Below are positions 38,718 through 46,915 of a DNA stretch of 64,000 bases, one piece after another. Numbering within the stretch: position 1 is the first letter of the stretch; each line of letters begins with the position of its first letter. The position numbers and the translations under genes are program-made. Below the pieces are notes generated by a model that was not told where the DNA came from, made no database searches, and saw only the letters and a program-made list of their open reading frames with translations. This stretch comes from Micromonospora inaquosa (GTDB taxonomy: Bacteria; Actinomycetota; Actinomycetes; Mycobacteriales; Micromonosporaceae), in NCBI RefSeq assembly GCF_003857055.1, contig NZ_QGSZ01000224.1, forward strand, positions 1 through 64,000, read 5' to 3'.

Positions 38718-38735
38718 TCGATCGTCCCTCGAGCG
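38718..38735 (+). promoter_or_regulatory. Candidate SARP box
   Basis: TCGATCG, TCCC, TCGAGCG: two heptads in direct repeat with an 11-base period, the spacing typical of SARP binding sites. It lies in the 261-base divergent region between the SARP gene (autoregulation possible) and the DUF1702 gene. Only two repeats are visible and no -10 was placed. Confidence 0.45.
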
Positions 38736-38937
38736 GAACCCCAGCTCCCAGAGATCTGGTCACGACCAGGAGGGTGAAAAACTCACCCCACAAACATGAC
38801 ATCGCAACGTGCGACCACCAATGGCCGAGCCTGTGACGAAGTCGGGCGACGAACAGCAACCGAGAGTAAGCACCCCCGCATTCCTCACGCCACGATGGAG
38901 AGGTGACGCGTCGGTGTCACCCGCGGAAGGTGGATAG

Positions 38938-39903
38938 ATGCCAACTGTCTTCGGCTCGATGCGCAGGCTCATGCTGAGCCCTCAGCTCGCCGACGTGACC
39001 TTCGCCAAACGGGGCTTCCCGGGCGAACCGTCCCCCGGCGTACGACACCTGGAGGCTGTGCCCCAGGCCGTCATCTGCGGGTTCGAGTGGGGAATCGATG
39101 CCCGCGACCAGTGGGAGGTCGAGCGCCGGCTGGATCTGGTGAGCGAGGAGATGCGCGGATTCGCCTACGAGGGGGTGACGATGGCCTTCACCGTTCTCGA
39201 CGCAATGGGACGTGGCCACCGAACCCGCGATCTGCTCCTCGGGCCCGGGCGTCCCCATGTTTTCCTCGCATACATCGGTATGGGTTTCGCGATGGCACGA
39301 TTGCCCAGGAAGTTGTGGAACAAGGCAGTTCCCGACCTCGCCGGCGACCCCTATTACCCGACGATGAGCTGGTTGGCTGTCGACGGGTACGGATTCGATC
39401 GCGCATATTTCGAGACGCCGCGCTGGGTCGAGGCGCAGAAGGTGCCGAAGCCCTATCCCTGGGAAGGTTCGCCGGACTATTTCCTTCGAGCCGTCGATCA
39501 GGGAGTCGGACGGGCCCTGTGGTTCATCTGTGGTGGCCGCGTCCCCGATGTCGCCGCCGCGGTGGGGCGTTTCGCCGAGCACCGCCAGCCGGACCTGTGG
39601 AGCGGCGTGGGGCTGGCCGCGACCTTCGCCGGAGGAAGCGACGCGGAGGGCCTGGCCGCCCTGCGGCGGGCCGCCGGCGAGCACTGGGCGCAGTTGGCAC
39701 TGGGCGTGGTGTTCGCGGTGAAGGCGCGTACCCACGCTGGCCTGGTGCCGGACTACACCACCGCGGCCTGCGAGACCCTGGCCGGTCTCACCGTGGACAA
39801 GGCGGGCGCGCTCGCCGACGCCACGGCGGTGCACTCCCCTGGATCGGCGCCCGCCTACGAGCTGTGGCGCCAACGGATCCGGGCACACTTCGACAACGCG
39901 TGA
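38938..39903 (+). CDS. DUF1702 family protein
   Basis: 321 residues. The sequence fits DUF1702: it carries FEWGIDARDQWEVERRL, GFAYEGVTMAFTVLDAM, FLAYIGMGFAMARLPRKLW, FDRAYFETPRWV and the C-terminal AGLVPDYTTAACETL. Members occur next to enediyne PKSs and other polyene-type PKSs, but their biochemical function is not established to my knowledge. The ATG follows GGAAGGTGG at good spacing. A perfect 16-bp hairpin overlaps its stop. Its proximity to the enediyne-type thioesterase and the MaoC-like gene suggests a shared polyene or acyl pathway. Confidence 0.82.
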   Translation: MPTVFGSMRRLMLSPQLADVTFAKRGFPGEPSPGVRHLEAVPQAVICGFEWGIDARDQWEVERRLDLVSEEMRGFAYEGVTMAFTVLDAMGRGHRTRDLLLGPGRPHVFLAYIGMGFAMARLPRKLWNKAVPDLAGDPYYPTMSWLAVDGYGFDRAYFETPRWVEAQKVPKPYPWEGSPDYFLRAVDQGVGRALWFICGGRVPDVAAAVGRFAEHRQPDLWSGVGLAATFAGGSDAEGLAALRRAAGEHWAQLALGVVFAVKARTHAGLVPDYTTAACETLAGLTVDKAGALADATAVHSPGSAPAYELWRQRIRAHFDNA

Positions 39904-39937
39904 CCGGTGACAGCTCGTTCCCGAGCTGTCACCGGTC
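39902..39937. terminator. Bidirectional terminator, perfect 16-bp stem
   Basis: GACCGGTGACAGCTCG (39902-39917), loop TTCC, CGAGCTGTCACCGGTC (39922-39937). It sits between convergent genes, beginning inside the TGA of the DUF1702 gene and ending 36 bases from the MaoC-like stop, so it can end transcripts from both sides. Confidence 0.85.
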
Positions 39938-39973
39938 CGCCGGTCTGGTGGAGGCCGCCGCCGGCCGCCGGCC

Positions 39974-40849
39974 CTACGAAGGGGCCTGGTACGAGGACGA
40001 GGCGCGATACCTGAACCGACCCCGGTCGATGGCCACGGTCCCGTCTCCCCTGGCTGTCCGGAACGAGGCGGTGCCGTCAGCACCGCGCCAGATCGAGACG
40101 ACCAACGAGTCGCCTGGGGTGACCGGGGCGGTGAACCTGCCCGACATCGCGATGAAGTTCGCCGGGTCGGCGCCGCACAGTTGATGCAGCAGCATCCGCC
40201 CGGTGAAGCCGAAGGTGCACGGACCATGCAGGATCGGCCGGCTGAAGCCGCCGCGTGCGGCGAATGTGGGGTCGCTGTGCAGCGGGTTCCGGTCGCCGGA
40301 AAGCCGGTACAGCAGTGCCTGCTCCGGCCTGGTCCGCTCCACCACCTGGTGGTCCGGGTCCCGGCTCGGCGGCTCCCACGGCTCGGAGGTGCCGCGGTCG
40401 CCGCCGAACCCGCCCTCGCCCCGGATGAACATCCCTGACCGGGTGGTGATGTAACGCTCGCCGGTGGCGGGGTCGACCGCGACGCTCTCGGACTCGACGA
40501 GCGCACCCGAGCCCTTGTCGTACATGCCGGTGACGGTGGGCGAGGTGAGCACCGTGCCGCTGACCGGTAGCGGCCGGTGCAGCTCGACGTACTGCTCGGC
40601 CATCACCAGTTGGGCGCGATCGAAGTCACCGATGCTGCGCGCCGGTGGGATCTGTGCGATCACCACGCCGTAGGTGGGCAGCACCCTCTGTGCGATGCCG
40701 TCGCTGTTCTCGGTCGTGAACTGGAGATCACGCAGTGGATCGCCGAGACCCGCGCCGACGCCCAGGGCATACAGCAGCGCGTCCTTCGAGGTCCAGGTTC
40801 GCTCGCACCGTTCCCCCGGTTCGCCGACGAGACTGTGATCGAGCGACAT
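39974..40849 (-). CDS. MaoC-like (R)-specific enoyl hydratase / dehydratase
   Basis: 291 residues with the double hotdog layout of hydratase 2 proteins. The C-terminal half carries the active-site signature YRLSGDRNPLHSDP...GGFSRPILHG, with the Asp-His pair. The N-terminal half (KDALLYALGVGAG, VLPTYGVVI) is the non-catalytic hotdog. Such enzymes add or remove water at 2-enoyl/3-hydroxyacyl thioesters (CoA or ACP). ATG 40849 has GGAGG five bases upstream; a GTG just before it is less well placed. It follows the solute-binding-like gene by 33 bases. Together with the hotdog thioesterase and P450 it suggests tailoring of an acyl chain. Confidence 0.9.
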   Translation of the reverse strand: MSLDHSLVGEPGERCERTWTSKDALLYALGVGAGLGDPLRDLQFTTENSDGIAQRVLPTYGVVIAQIPPARSIGDFDRAQLVMAEQYVELHRPLPVSGTVLTSPTVTGMYDKGSGALVESESVAVDPATGERYITTRSGMFIRGEGGFGGDRGTSEPWEPPSRDPDHQVVERTRPEQALLYRLSGDRNPLHSDPTFAARGGFSRPILHGPCTFGFTGRMLLHQLCGADPANFIAMSGRFTAPVTPGDSLVVSIWRGADGTASFRTARGDGTVAIDRGRFRYRASSSYQAPS

Positions 40850-40882
40850 CACGACCTCCAGACGGTGACGCCAGGGCGTCGG

Positions 40883-42223
40883 CTACAGGCTGACGGCGAG
40901 GTCATTGGGGGTGCGGCGGGGAGGCCCGTCGCAGTACGAGTTGTAGGCGTCGAGGATCTGCTGTGCCCGTCGGGTTGCCTCGGCGAACCTGGCGTGGGGC
41001 TCGGCGCCATTGGTCAGGACGTCGTGCATCGCGCTGGTGATCTCGCCCATGATGCCCGCCTGCCCTCCGAGCAGAGGACCCAGCGCCGCCGGCGAGCCGT
41101 CCGCGGCCTCGAGCTGTTCGCCGGCCACGCGAAGACGCGGGTTGTCGCGGTACCAGCCCTCCTCGTGGAGGACGTCGACCGCCGCCCTGCTGATCGGGAT
41201 GCGGTGGTGGCGTTTGGCCCACTCCGCGGCGTTGCTCGGCCGGTTCAGGTACTGGATGAACGCCAGCGCACCATCCTGTTTCACCTGGCTCAGGCCCGCG
41301 GCGAGCCACAGCGCGAATCCGCCCATCATGTTGCCGGCCAGGGGAACATCGTCGTTGTAGGGCATGGGGCTCACCGCCACGGTGAACCCGTGCCGCTCAC
41401 CCCGGTCCAACAGGTGCGACGCGTCCACCGAGGAGCTGAGGAAGAGCCCGATCCGCTGCTCCTCGAACGCGGCGTAACCGCCCGCGAAGTCCAGGAGCTC
41501 GCCCGTGTAGAGGTAGTGGCCGTCGCGGTGGAGGCCTTGCCACCACCGGACGTAGTTCATCATCTCGGCCGAGGCCAGGTTCACCTTCTCGGCGCGGCCG
41601 GACCGACCGTTGTCGCGATCCGTGATCAGTCCACCCTGCTGGGCGACCGACTGGAGGAAGACCCAGTAGAAGTTGGGCCAGGCGATGCCGTGCATGGGCC
41701 CCGGCAGCTTGGCGAGTGCCTCGCAGGCCGCCGTGACCTCGAGCCAGGTTCGGGGCGGCTCGGTGATGCCGGCCTTGGCGAGGAGGTCCATGTTGGCGTA
41801 GAGCACAATCCCGGAGGCCGTACGCGGGATGGCCATCAGCTCGCCCTGGTAGCGGAAGTAGTCGCGCGCCGCGGGCACCATGTCGTCGAGCACGACGCGC
41901 TCACCGAGGATCTCGCTCCGCCCCGCGATGGCTCGCCCGACGGGCGTGAACAGGGGGTTTCCGTCCGGCCCGAGCATGTCCATGGCGGCGCGGGTGGCGG
42001 TGAAGTGGTACTCCGCGATGTCGGGCGTCTCCCCGTGCTCCGCCGCTCGCGCCACCTCGGCGGGCATCGTACGGAAGTCGTGTCGGTTGATCTCGACCTG
42101 GTACTCCGGGTGCGCCTCGTTGAACTCAGAGGCAGCGGAGACCGCGATGTCCGTCTCGTTGGTTGCCCAGCTGGCCGGATCCGTCAGCCACACATTGATC
42201 TTGGTCTTCGGCTGTTGCGTCAT
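40883..42223 (-). CDS. Solute-binding-protein-like protein without a signal peptide
   Basis: 446 residues with the fold of sugar/glycerol-phosphate ABC substrate-binding proteins (family 1): VWLTDPASWATNE, EFNEAHPEYQVEI, TPDIAEYH, YANMDLLAKAGITEPPRTWLE, GGFALWLAAGLSQVK and ALAFIQYLNRPSNAAEWAK. The start ATG 42221-42223 has AAGGAG five bases upstream, and the protein begins MTQQPKTKINVWL with no hydrophobic leader, no twin-arginine motif and no lipobox Cys. No permease or ATPase genes are near. It is therefore either cytoplasmic with a non-transport role, or exported by an unseen route. It heads a two-gene unit with the MaoC-like hydratase. Confidence 0.85.
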   Translation of the reverse strand: MTQQPKTKINVWLTDPASWATNETDIAVSAASEFNEAHPEYQVEINRHDFRTMPAEVARAAEHGETPDIAEYHFTATRAAMDMLGPDGNPLFTPVGRAIAGRSEILGERVVLDDMVPAARDYFRYQGELMAIPRTASGIVLYANMDLLAKAGITEPPRTWLEVTAACEALAKLPGPMHGIAWPNFYWVFLQSVAQQGGLITDRDNGRSGRAEKVNLASAEMMNYVRWWQGLHRDGHYLYTGELLDFAGGYAAFEEQRIGLFLSSSVDASHLLDRGERHGFTVAVSPMPYNDDVPLAGNMMGGFALWLAAGLSQVKQDGALAFIQYLNRPSNAAEWAKRHHRIPISRAAVDVLHEEGWYRDNPRLRVAGEQLEAADGSPAALGPLLGGQAGIMGEITSAMHDVLTNGAEPHARFAEATRRAQQILDAYNSYCDGPPRRTPNDLAVSL

Positions 42224-42415
42224 GTCAGCTCCTTCATCCATGCCGGCAGCGCGGGGTGGTGAGCAGGCGTGAATCGATCGTGTCAGCGGGGCGCAGTCGA
42301 CCGCGCCTTCGGTTTTGCTCACCCCGGCAGAGGTCGGGCAATCGTGAAGGTTGCCGCTCCGCGCCACCGTGCTCTGATGGCTACGGCTGTTCGAACCCAG
42401 CGCGAAGGAGGCAGG

Positions 42416-43294
42416 ATGCGCCACACCGTACGGACGTCGGATGGTCGGCTGTTGGCCGTCGAGGAGTGGGGCGATCCCGCCGGCTGGCCGATCCTCGCCC
42501 ACCACGGCACGCCGAGTTCCCGGAGAGCCGCTTTCCACGGTCCGTGGGTGCGCGACGCCGCCCAGCGAGGGCTGCGGCTGATCAGTTACGACAGGCCGGG
42601 CTACGGTGACTCCTCGCCAGGGCCGGGCCGCACCGTCGCCGACACCGCCGACGACGTCCGCGCGATCTGCGCCGAGCTGGACATCGACCGCCTGGGGACG
42701 TGGGGGTTTTCAGGCGGCGGGCCGCCCGCGCTGGCGTGCGCCGCCCTGCTGCCGGATCTGGTGACCGCCGCCGTCGTGCTCGCCGGGATGGCGCCGTTCG
42801 AGGCCGAGGGCCTCGACTGGTTCGCCGACATGTACCGGGACGACGTCGACGACACCCGCATGTACCTCACCGACCCGGACGCGGCGCGAAAGAAGATGGA
42901 CCAGGACCGGGAGGAGTTCCTCCTCGCGTCGGCGGACGATGCGGTCGACGCCGACGCGTGGACGCCCGCCCGGGAGGACGCCGCGGTCACGCTCGGCAGG
43001 TACCACCAGTTCCTGTCCTCCTGCCGGAGCGCCGGCCTGGCGCCGGGCATCCAGGGATGGTGGGACGACAGCGGCGCCCAGGTACGGCCGTGGGGGTTCG
43101 ACCTCGCCGACGTCGCTGCCCCGGTCCTGCTCATGTACGGCCGACGGGACGTCTTCGTGCCGTTCGCGCACGGCGAATGGCTGGCCCGGCAGATTCCCGG
43201 AGCGGACGCCCGGTGGTTCGACGACGACGGGCACGGGACGCTGGCGCAGAGGCGCCTGCCTGAGGCGCATGCGTGGCTGGCCGAGCGGAAATAG
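42416..43294 (+). CDS. Alpha/beta hydrolase
   Basis: 292 residues. Oxyanion region HHGTPSSR, DRPGYGDS, nucleophile elbow GFSGGGP with Ser99, acid in MYGRRDVFVP and His in DDDGHGTLA. This is the common soluble hydrolase/esterase family. ATG 42416 follows GAAGGAGG closely. It is divergent from the solute-binding-like gene and convergent with the PLP enzyme. Its substrate is unknown; it could be unrelated to the product. Confidence 0.88.
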   Translation: MRHTVRTSDGRLLAVEEWGDPAGWPILAHHGTPSSRRAAFHGPWVRDAAQRGLRLISYDRPGYGDSSPGPGRTVADTADDVRAICAELDIDRLGTWGFSGGGPPALACAALLPDLVTAAVVLAGMAPFEAEGLDWFADMYRDDVDDTRMYLTDPDAARKKMDQDREEFLLASADDAVDADAWTPAREDAAVTLGRYHQFLSSCRSAGLAPGIQGWWDDSGAQVRPWGFDLADVAAPVLLMYGRRDVFVPFAHGEWLARQIPGADARWFDDDGHGTLAQRRLPEAHAWLAERK

Positions 43295-43323
43295 CCCGGT
43301 CGCGGCCGGGGTCAACCTCGACG

Positions 43324-43351
43324 GTGGGGCGGCGGGTGACCGCCGCCCCAC
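43324..43351. terminator. Bidirectional terminator, perfect 12-bp GC stem
   Basis: GTGGGGCGGCGG (43324-43335), loop GTGA, CCGCCGCCCCAC (43340-43351). It lies between the convergent hydrolase and PLP-enzyme genes, so it probably ends the long minus-strand operon that starts near 57.5 kb. Confidence 0.8.
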
Positions 43352-43379
43352 TCCCATCCGGCAGGCGCCCTGGCCGGGT

Positions 43380-44549
43380 TCAGGTGACCCGAACTGACGT
43401 ACCGGCCAGCGCCGCGGCCACCGCGTCGAGGCCGGCCGAGATGGTGAAGACCGCGCCGGGCCGGTCCACCTCGACCGGAGCGGCGGGCAGGTTCGCGCCG
43501 GTCACCCAGGCGACCACCGTCTCGTCCGGAGCGACCAGCCCTGCGGCGCACGCCCGGCGCAGACCCGCGACCGCCGCGGCCCCGGCAGGCTCAGTCGCGA
43601 TCTGCGCCGCGTCGGCCAGCAACTCGACCGCGTCCAGGATCTTGGCGTCGCTGACGGTGACGAAGTCGCCGCCGGAATGACGAACCTCGTCGATGGCCCA
43701 GTCGCCGAGCATCGGCTCGGGAACCTCGATGCCGTCGGCGACCGTGCCCGGCCACCGCGCCGGCGCCTGGACGCCATGCCACTGCGCGGCCAGCGGCGCG
43801 CAGTCTCGCGCCTGCACCGCGACCACCCGGGGAACCCTTTCCAGCGCGCCGCAGGCGACCAGTTCCCGGAAGCCCTTGGCCGCGCCGATCAAGGTCACAC
43901 CGTCACCGACGGGCAGCATCACCACATCCGGCGTACGGTCGCCGAGCTGCTCCCAGACCTCGAAGGAGGCCGTCTTCTTGGCCTCGATGGTCAGCGGATT
44001 CAGCCCGGTGCAGCGGTCCAGCCAGTGGAAGTGGGCCGCGGCGCGCCGGGACAGCTCGAACGCGGCCCGATAGCCCTCGCGGACCCTGAAGACGTACGCA
44101 CCCATCGCCGTCATCAGCTCGACCTTGGCCGGCGCGCAGTCGGCGGGCACGAAGATGACGACGGCCATTCCCGCGGCCGCGCCGCCGATGGCGGTCGACA
44201 GAGCGGCGTTACCGGTCGACGCCGTCGAGACGACACCGACGCCGACACGCAGTCCCTGGTCGATCACGAGAGCCGTCGCCCGGTCCTTGTTGGAGGCGCT
44301 CGGTCCCACTGTCTCGTCCTTGAGCCACAGCCCCGGCAGTCCGAGCCGCTGCCGCAGCTCCCGCACCGGACGCAATGGCGTGCCGCCGACCGGTAGCGGG
44401 TACCGGGTCGGCACGTCGGGGCGTGGCAGCAGGCGCTGATACCGCCACATGCCGGCCCCGGAGTCGGGGCCGGGCAGCAGCGTCCTGTCGTAGTCGTAGG
44501 TGTACGTCTCGTGTCCGTGCACACCGGACTCCAGCCGTGGCTCACCCAC
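43380..44549 (-). CDS. Threonine-synthase-like PLP-dependent enzyme
   Basis: 389 residues of fold-type II PLP enzymes. The PLP lysine is in GPSASNKDRAT, the phosphate-binding loop is VGDGVTLIG, and STASTGNAALSTA is the substrate Asn/Ser-Thr loop. The overall order resembles threonine synthase rather than cysteine synthase. The GTG start has AAGGAGG upstream. It is the last gene of the minus-strand operon, 17 bases after SbnB. Beta- or gamma-replacement on a phosphorylated amino acid to make a non-proteinogenic residue is plausible, but the reaction is not determinable from sequence. Confidence 0.85.
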   Translation of the reverse strand: MGEPRLESGVHGHETYTYDYDRTLLPGPDSGAGMWRYQRLLPRPDVPTRYPLPVGGTPLRPVRELRQRLGLPGLWLKDETVGPSASNKDRATALVIDQGLRVGVGVVSTASTGNAALSTAIGGAAAGMAVVIFVPADCAPAKVELMTAMGAYVFRVREGYRAAFELSRRAAAHFHWLDRCTGLNPLTIEAKKTASFEVWEQLGDRTPDVVMLPVGDGVTLIGAAKGFRELVACGALERVPRVVAVQARDCAPLAAQWHGVQAPARWPGTVADGIEVPEPMLGDWAIDEVRHSGGDFVTVSDAKILDAVELLADAAQIATEPAGAAAVAGLRRACAAGLVAPDETVVAWVTGANLPAAPVEVDRPGAVFTISAGLDAVAAALAGTSVRVT

Positions 44550-44566
44550 CGGTGCCTCCTTGCGGG

Positions 44567-45550
44567 TCAGTCCTCGAAGAAGTTCGCCACCGTGACGGTG
44601 CGCGAATCGCTCTTCGCCTGGTCAAGCACGATGGCGCCGAGTGCGATGTCGAGGACGCCGAGACCGAACGGCGAGAACACGACCGGTTCCCGCGTTCGCA
44701 GTTCGCACCTGCCGAGCAGGACGTCGGCGAGTGTTCCCGTGACGAAGTCGCGTCCGCCGGAGAGCTCCTCGGCCAGATGGGGTGAGGTCTGCGCGCGCAG
44801 GCAGTGATCCACGTCGTCGACGATGTTCTGTGCGGCGAGCAGGGTCTGCGGGTGGATGTCGCGCAGCGAGATGTTGAGGACGGTCTGTCCCGGTGCGAAA
44901 CGCAGGGTCTCCGGCAGGTAGGGCTTTCCCGCGGTGGTCGCGAAGACGATCACGTCGCAGCCGAGTGTGGCATCCAGGTCCGCGACACCGCCGGACCCGG
45001 GCCAGTGCTTCTCCCCGTGACCGACGAACTGCTGGGCCCGCTCGGGCACGAGATCGTGGCACAAGAAATGGGTCACCGGCAGCCCTGTGTGATGGAGGAA
45101 GTCAGCGATGGTGCGCGCGATCACGCCAGCACCGACGAAGCCGACACTGGCCGGACCGTTCCCAGGTCGAAGAGCTCGCGCCGCCAGAGCTGCGGACGCG
45201 GCGGTACGCACGGCGCTGATCTGTGCCGACTCGAGACACGCCACGGGTCGACCCGTCCGGTCGTCGTTAAGCAGCAGCACGGCTGACGCTCTGGGCAGGC
45301 CCAGTTCGTGGTTGCCGGGGAAGCTGCTGATCCATTTCAGCCCAGGCATCCCGACCTCGCCGCCCAGGTACGCCGGCAGGGCGATGATGCGGTCCGCCGG
45401 CCGGTCCGGGAAACGAAGGAAATGGCTGGACGGGTTGACGGTCTGACCTCTGTCATGGGCGAGATACGCCTTCTTGACCGCGGTCAGGACGGCGTCACGG
45501 GAGCCGCTCAGCGCATCGACAGCGACCGCGTGCGGCACGATCTGAAACAT
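44567..45550 (-). CDS. sbnB: 2,3-diaminopropionate biosynthesis protein SbnB (ornithine-cyclodeaminase fold)
   Basis: 327 residues. In staphyloferrin B synthesis SbnB is an NAD-dependent dehydrogenase that oxidatively splits N-(1-amino-1-carboxy-2-ethyl)-glutamate into L-2,3-diaminopropionate and 2-oxoglutarate. The matching features are NPSSHFLRFPDRP, IIALPAYLGG, LKWISSFPGN, LPRASAVLLLNDD, the Rossmann loop GFVGAGVIARTI, and VFSPFGLGVLDIALG. ATG has GAGGAG upstream. It is nine bases after SbnA. The pair together is strong evidence that the product contains, or is made via, diaminopropionate. Confidence 0.93.
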   Translation of the reverse strand: MFQIVPHAVAVDALSGSRDAVLTAVKKAYLAHDRGQTVNPSSHFLRFPDRPADRIIALPAYLGGEVGMPGLKWISSFPGNHELGLPRASAVLLLNDDRTGRPVACLESAQISAVRTAASAALAARALRPGNGPASVGFVGAGVIARTIADFLHHTGLPVTHFLCHDLVPERAQQFVGHGEKHWPGSGGVADLDATLGCDVIVFATTAGKPYLPETLRFAPGQTVLNISLRDIHPQTLLAAQNIVDDVDHCLRAQTSPHLAEELSGGRDFVTGTLADVLLGRCELRTREPVVFSPFGLGVLDIALGAIVLDQAKSDSRTVTVANFFED

Positions 45551-45559
45551 TCGGACTCC

Positions 45560-46525
45560 TCACCACCGAGCCAGGACCGAGTCGATTCTTGGGAAGTGCT
45601 CAGCCACCCACTTCTCGGAGTAGATGGTGTCGACGTACCGTTCCCCGGTGTCTGGCGAGATGGCCACCACCGGTTTCCCGTTCCGGAACGTCGGTGCCAG
45701 GCGACGCACCGCGGCGAGCACCGTACCGGTGGACCCACCGACCAGCAGTCCGTACCGGCGCGCCACGAGGTGGCACGCGGAAACCGTCTCGACTTCGGGC
45801 ACCACCACCCGCTCGTAGTCGCCGCCGTCGACGAGCAGCTCGGGACGGAGGCTCGCGCCCAGGCCGGGAATGAGGCGCGGAGCGCCCTGATCCGCGAAGA
45901 GGATCGATCCTTCGGAGTCGACGGCGATGATCCGGGTGGTCGGGCGGTGCTCGCGGAAGAACTCCAGACAGCCCATGAGTGTGCCGGAGGTGCTCACCCC
46001 GATGACCACGGCACCAACATCGGGCAGTTCGTCGAGGATGCTGCGGGCTGTCTGCCGGTAGTGCGCAGAACTGTTGGCCCGGTTGGCGTACTGGTTGGGC
46101 CAGAACAGCTTCCGGTCCTGCTTCAGCTGGGACCGGATGTAGTCGATCCGGGTTTGCAGGAATCCACCGTTGGCGTCCCGTTCGTTGACGACCACGACAG
46201 TGGTGCCCTGCGCCCGCATCGTGCGGATGGCGGCCGCGTTGGTGTTGGGATCGGCGACGATCGTGAGACTGATCCCCCGGGTGACGCACACGGTTCCGAG
46301 GGCGATACCGAGGTTGCCGGAGGACGATTCGATCAGCCGGTCGCCGGGGCCGATGCCGGATCTGCTGATCAGGTCTTCGATCAGCCCGACGGCGGTCTTC
46401 AGCTTGATGGACCCGGCGGGATTCAGGCCCTCCAGCTTCAGGTTCAGATCGACCCCGGGGACGAACCCGGCCAGGTCGAGAAAGATGTCGTCGGTGACGA
46501 TGTCGTACGCAGCGTTGAAGATCAT
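45560..46525 (-). CDS. sbnA: 2,3-diaminopropionate biosynthesis protein SbnA (cysteine-synthase-like)
   Basis: 321 residues, PLP fold type II. SbnA condenses O-phospho-L-serine with L-glutamate to the precursor used by SbnB. The PLP lysine is in NPAGSIKLKTA, the substrate loop is SSSGNLGIALG, and the phosphate loop is GVSTSGTLMG. WPNQYANRANSSAHY and the late GGSTGTVLAA are typical of this subgroup. It is next to SbnB and MbtH in the long minus-strand operon. Nothing appears truncated. Confidence 0.93.
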   Translation of the reverse strand: MIFNAAYDIVTDDIFLDLAGFVPGVDLNLKLEGLNPAGSIKLKTAVGLIEDLISRSGIGPGDRLIESSSGNLGIALGTVCVTRGISLTIVADPNTNAAAIRTMRAQGTTVVVVNERDANGGFLQTRIDYIRSQLKQDRKLFWPNQYANRANSSAHYRQTARSILDELPDVGAVVIGVSTSGTLMGCLEFFREHRPTTRIIAVDSEGSILFADQGAPRLIPGLGASLRPELLVDGGDYERVVVPEVETVSACHLVARRYGLLVGGSTGTVLAAVRRLAPTFRNGKPVVAISPDTGERYVDTIYSEKWVAEHFPRIDSVLARW

Positions 46526-46594
46526 CGGTCCTCGCTACGCCAGTGGTACGCGGGCGGCATCAGTCGGTGGGCCGGCACCGTACCCGCTGGGCTC

Positions 46595-46804
46595 TCAGCC
46601 ATCCTGGGAGCGGACGAGGCTTGCTGGACGCATATCTGTCCAGTGATCCTCGATGTACTCGAGGCAGGCAGAGCGGGAGTCGTCGTCATGGACGACGACC
46701 CAACCGTCGGGACAGGCGATGGCGGCGGGCCACAGTGAGTACTGGGCTTCGTCGTTCACCAGAACGCGATATCGAGCGTCGGCGTCGTCAAACGGGTTGG
46801 ACAC
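46595..46804 (-). CDS. MbtH-like NRPS accessory protein
   Basis: 69 residues with the MbtH signature: [28 protein letters not shown], and [15 protein letters not shown], including the conserved Trp and Pro residues. Such proteins bind adenylation domains and are often needed for their solubility and activity. The start is GTG with GAGGAG upstream. The clients are probably the free-standing A domains or the other A domains in the cluster. Confidence 0.95.
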   Translation of the reverse strand: MSNPFDDADARYRVLVNDEAQYSLWPAAIACPDGWVVVHDDDSRSACLEYIEDHWTDMRPASLVRSQDG

Positions 46805-46915
46805 GGGTGCTCCTCGCTTCGCTGTTGATCACTTTCGCTCGAGTGCCGGGCCAGCCGTCTGCATCGATCGTGCGCGCTGCGGACAGACCGGGCACCTTGC
46901 CCGTTGCCGACCAGC

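Noticed and set aside
38917..40506. Minus-strand frame of 529 codons across DUF1702 and MaoC-like genes
   Set aside because: It runs antisense through the DUF1702 gene and out of frame through the MaoC-like gene; no motifs.
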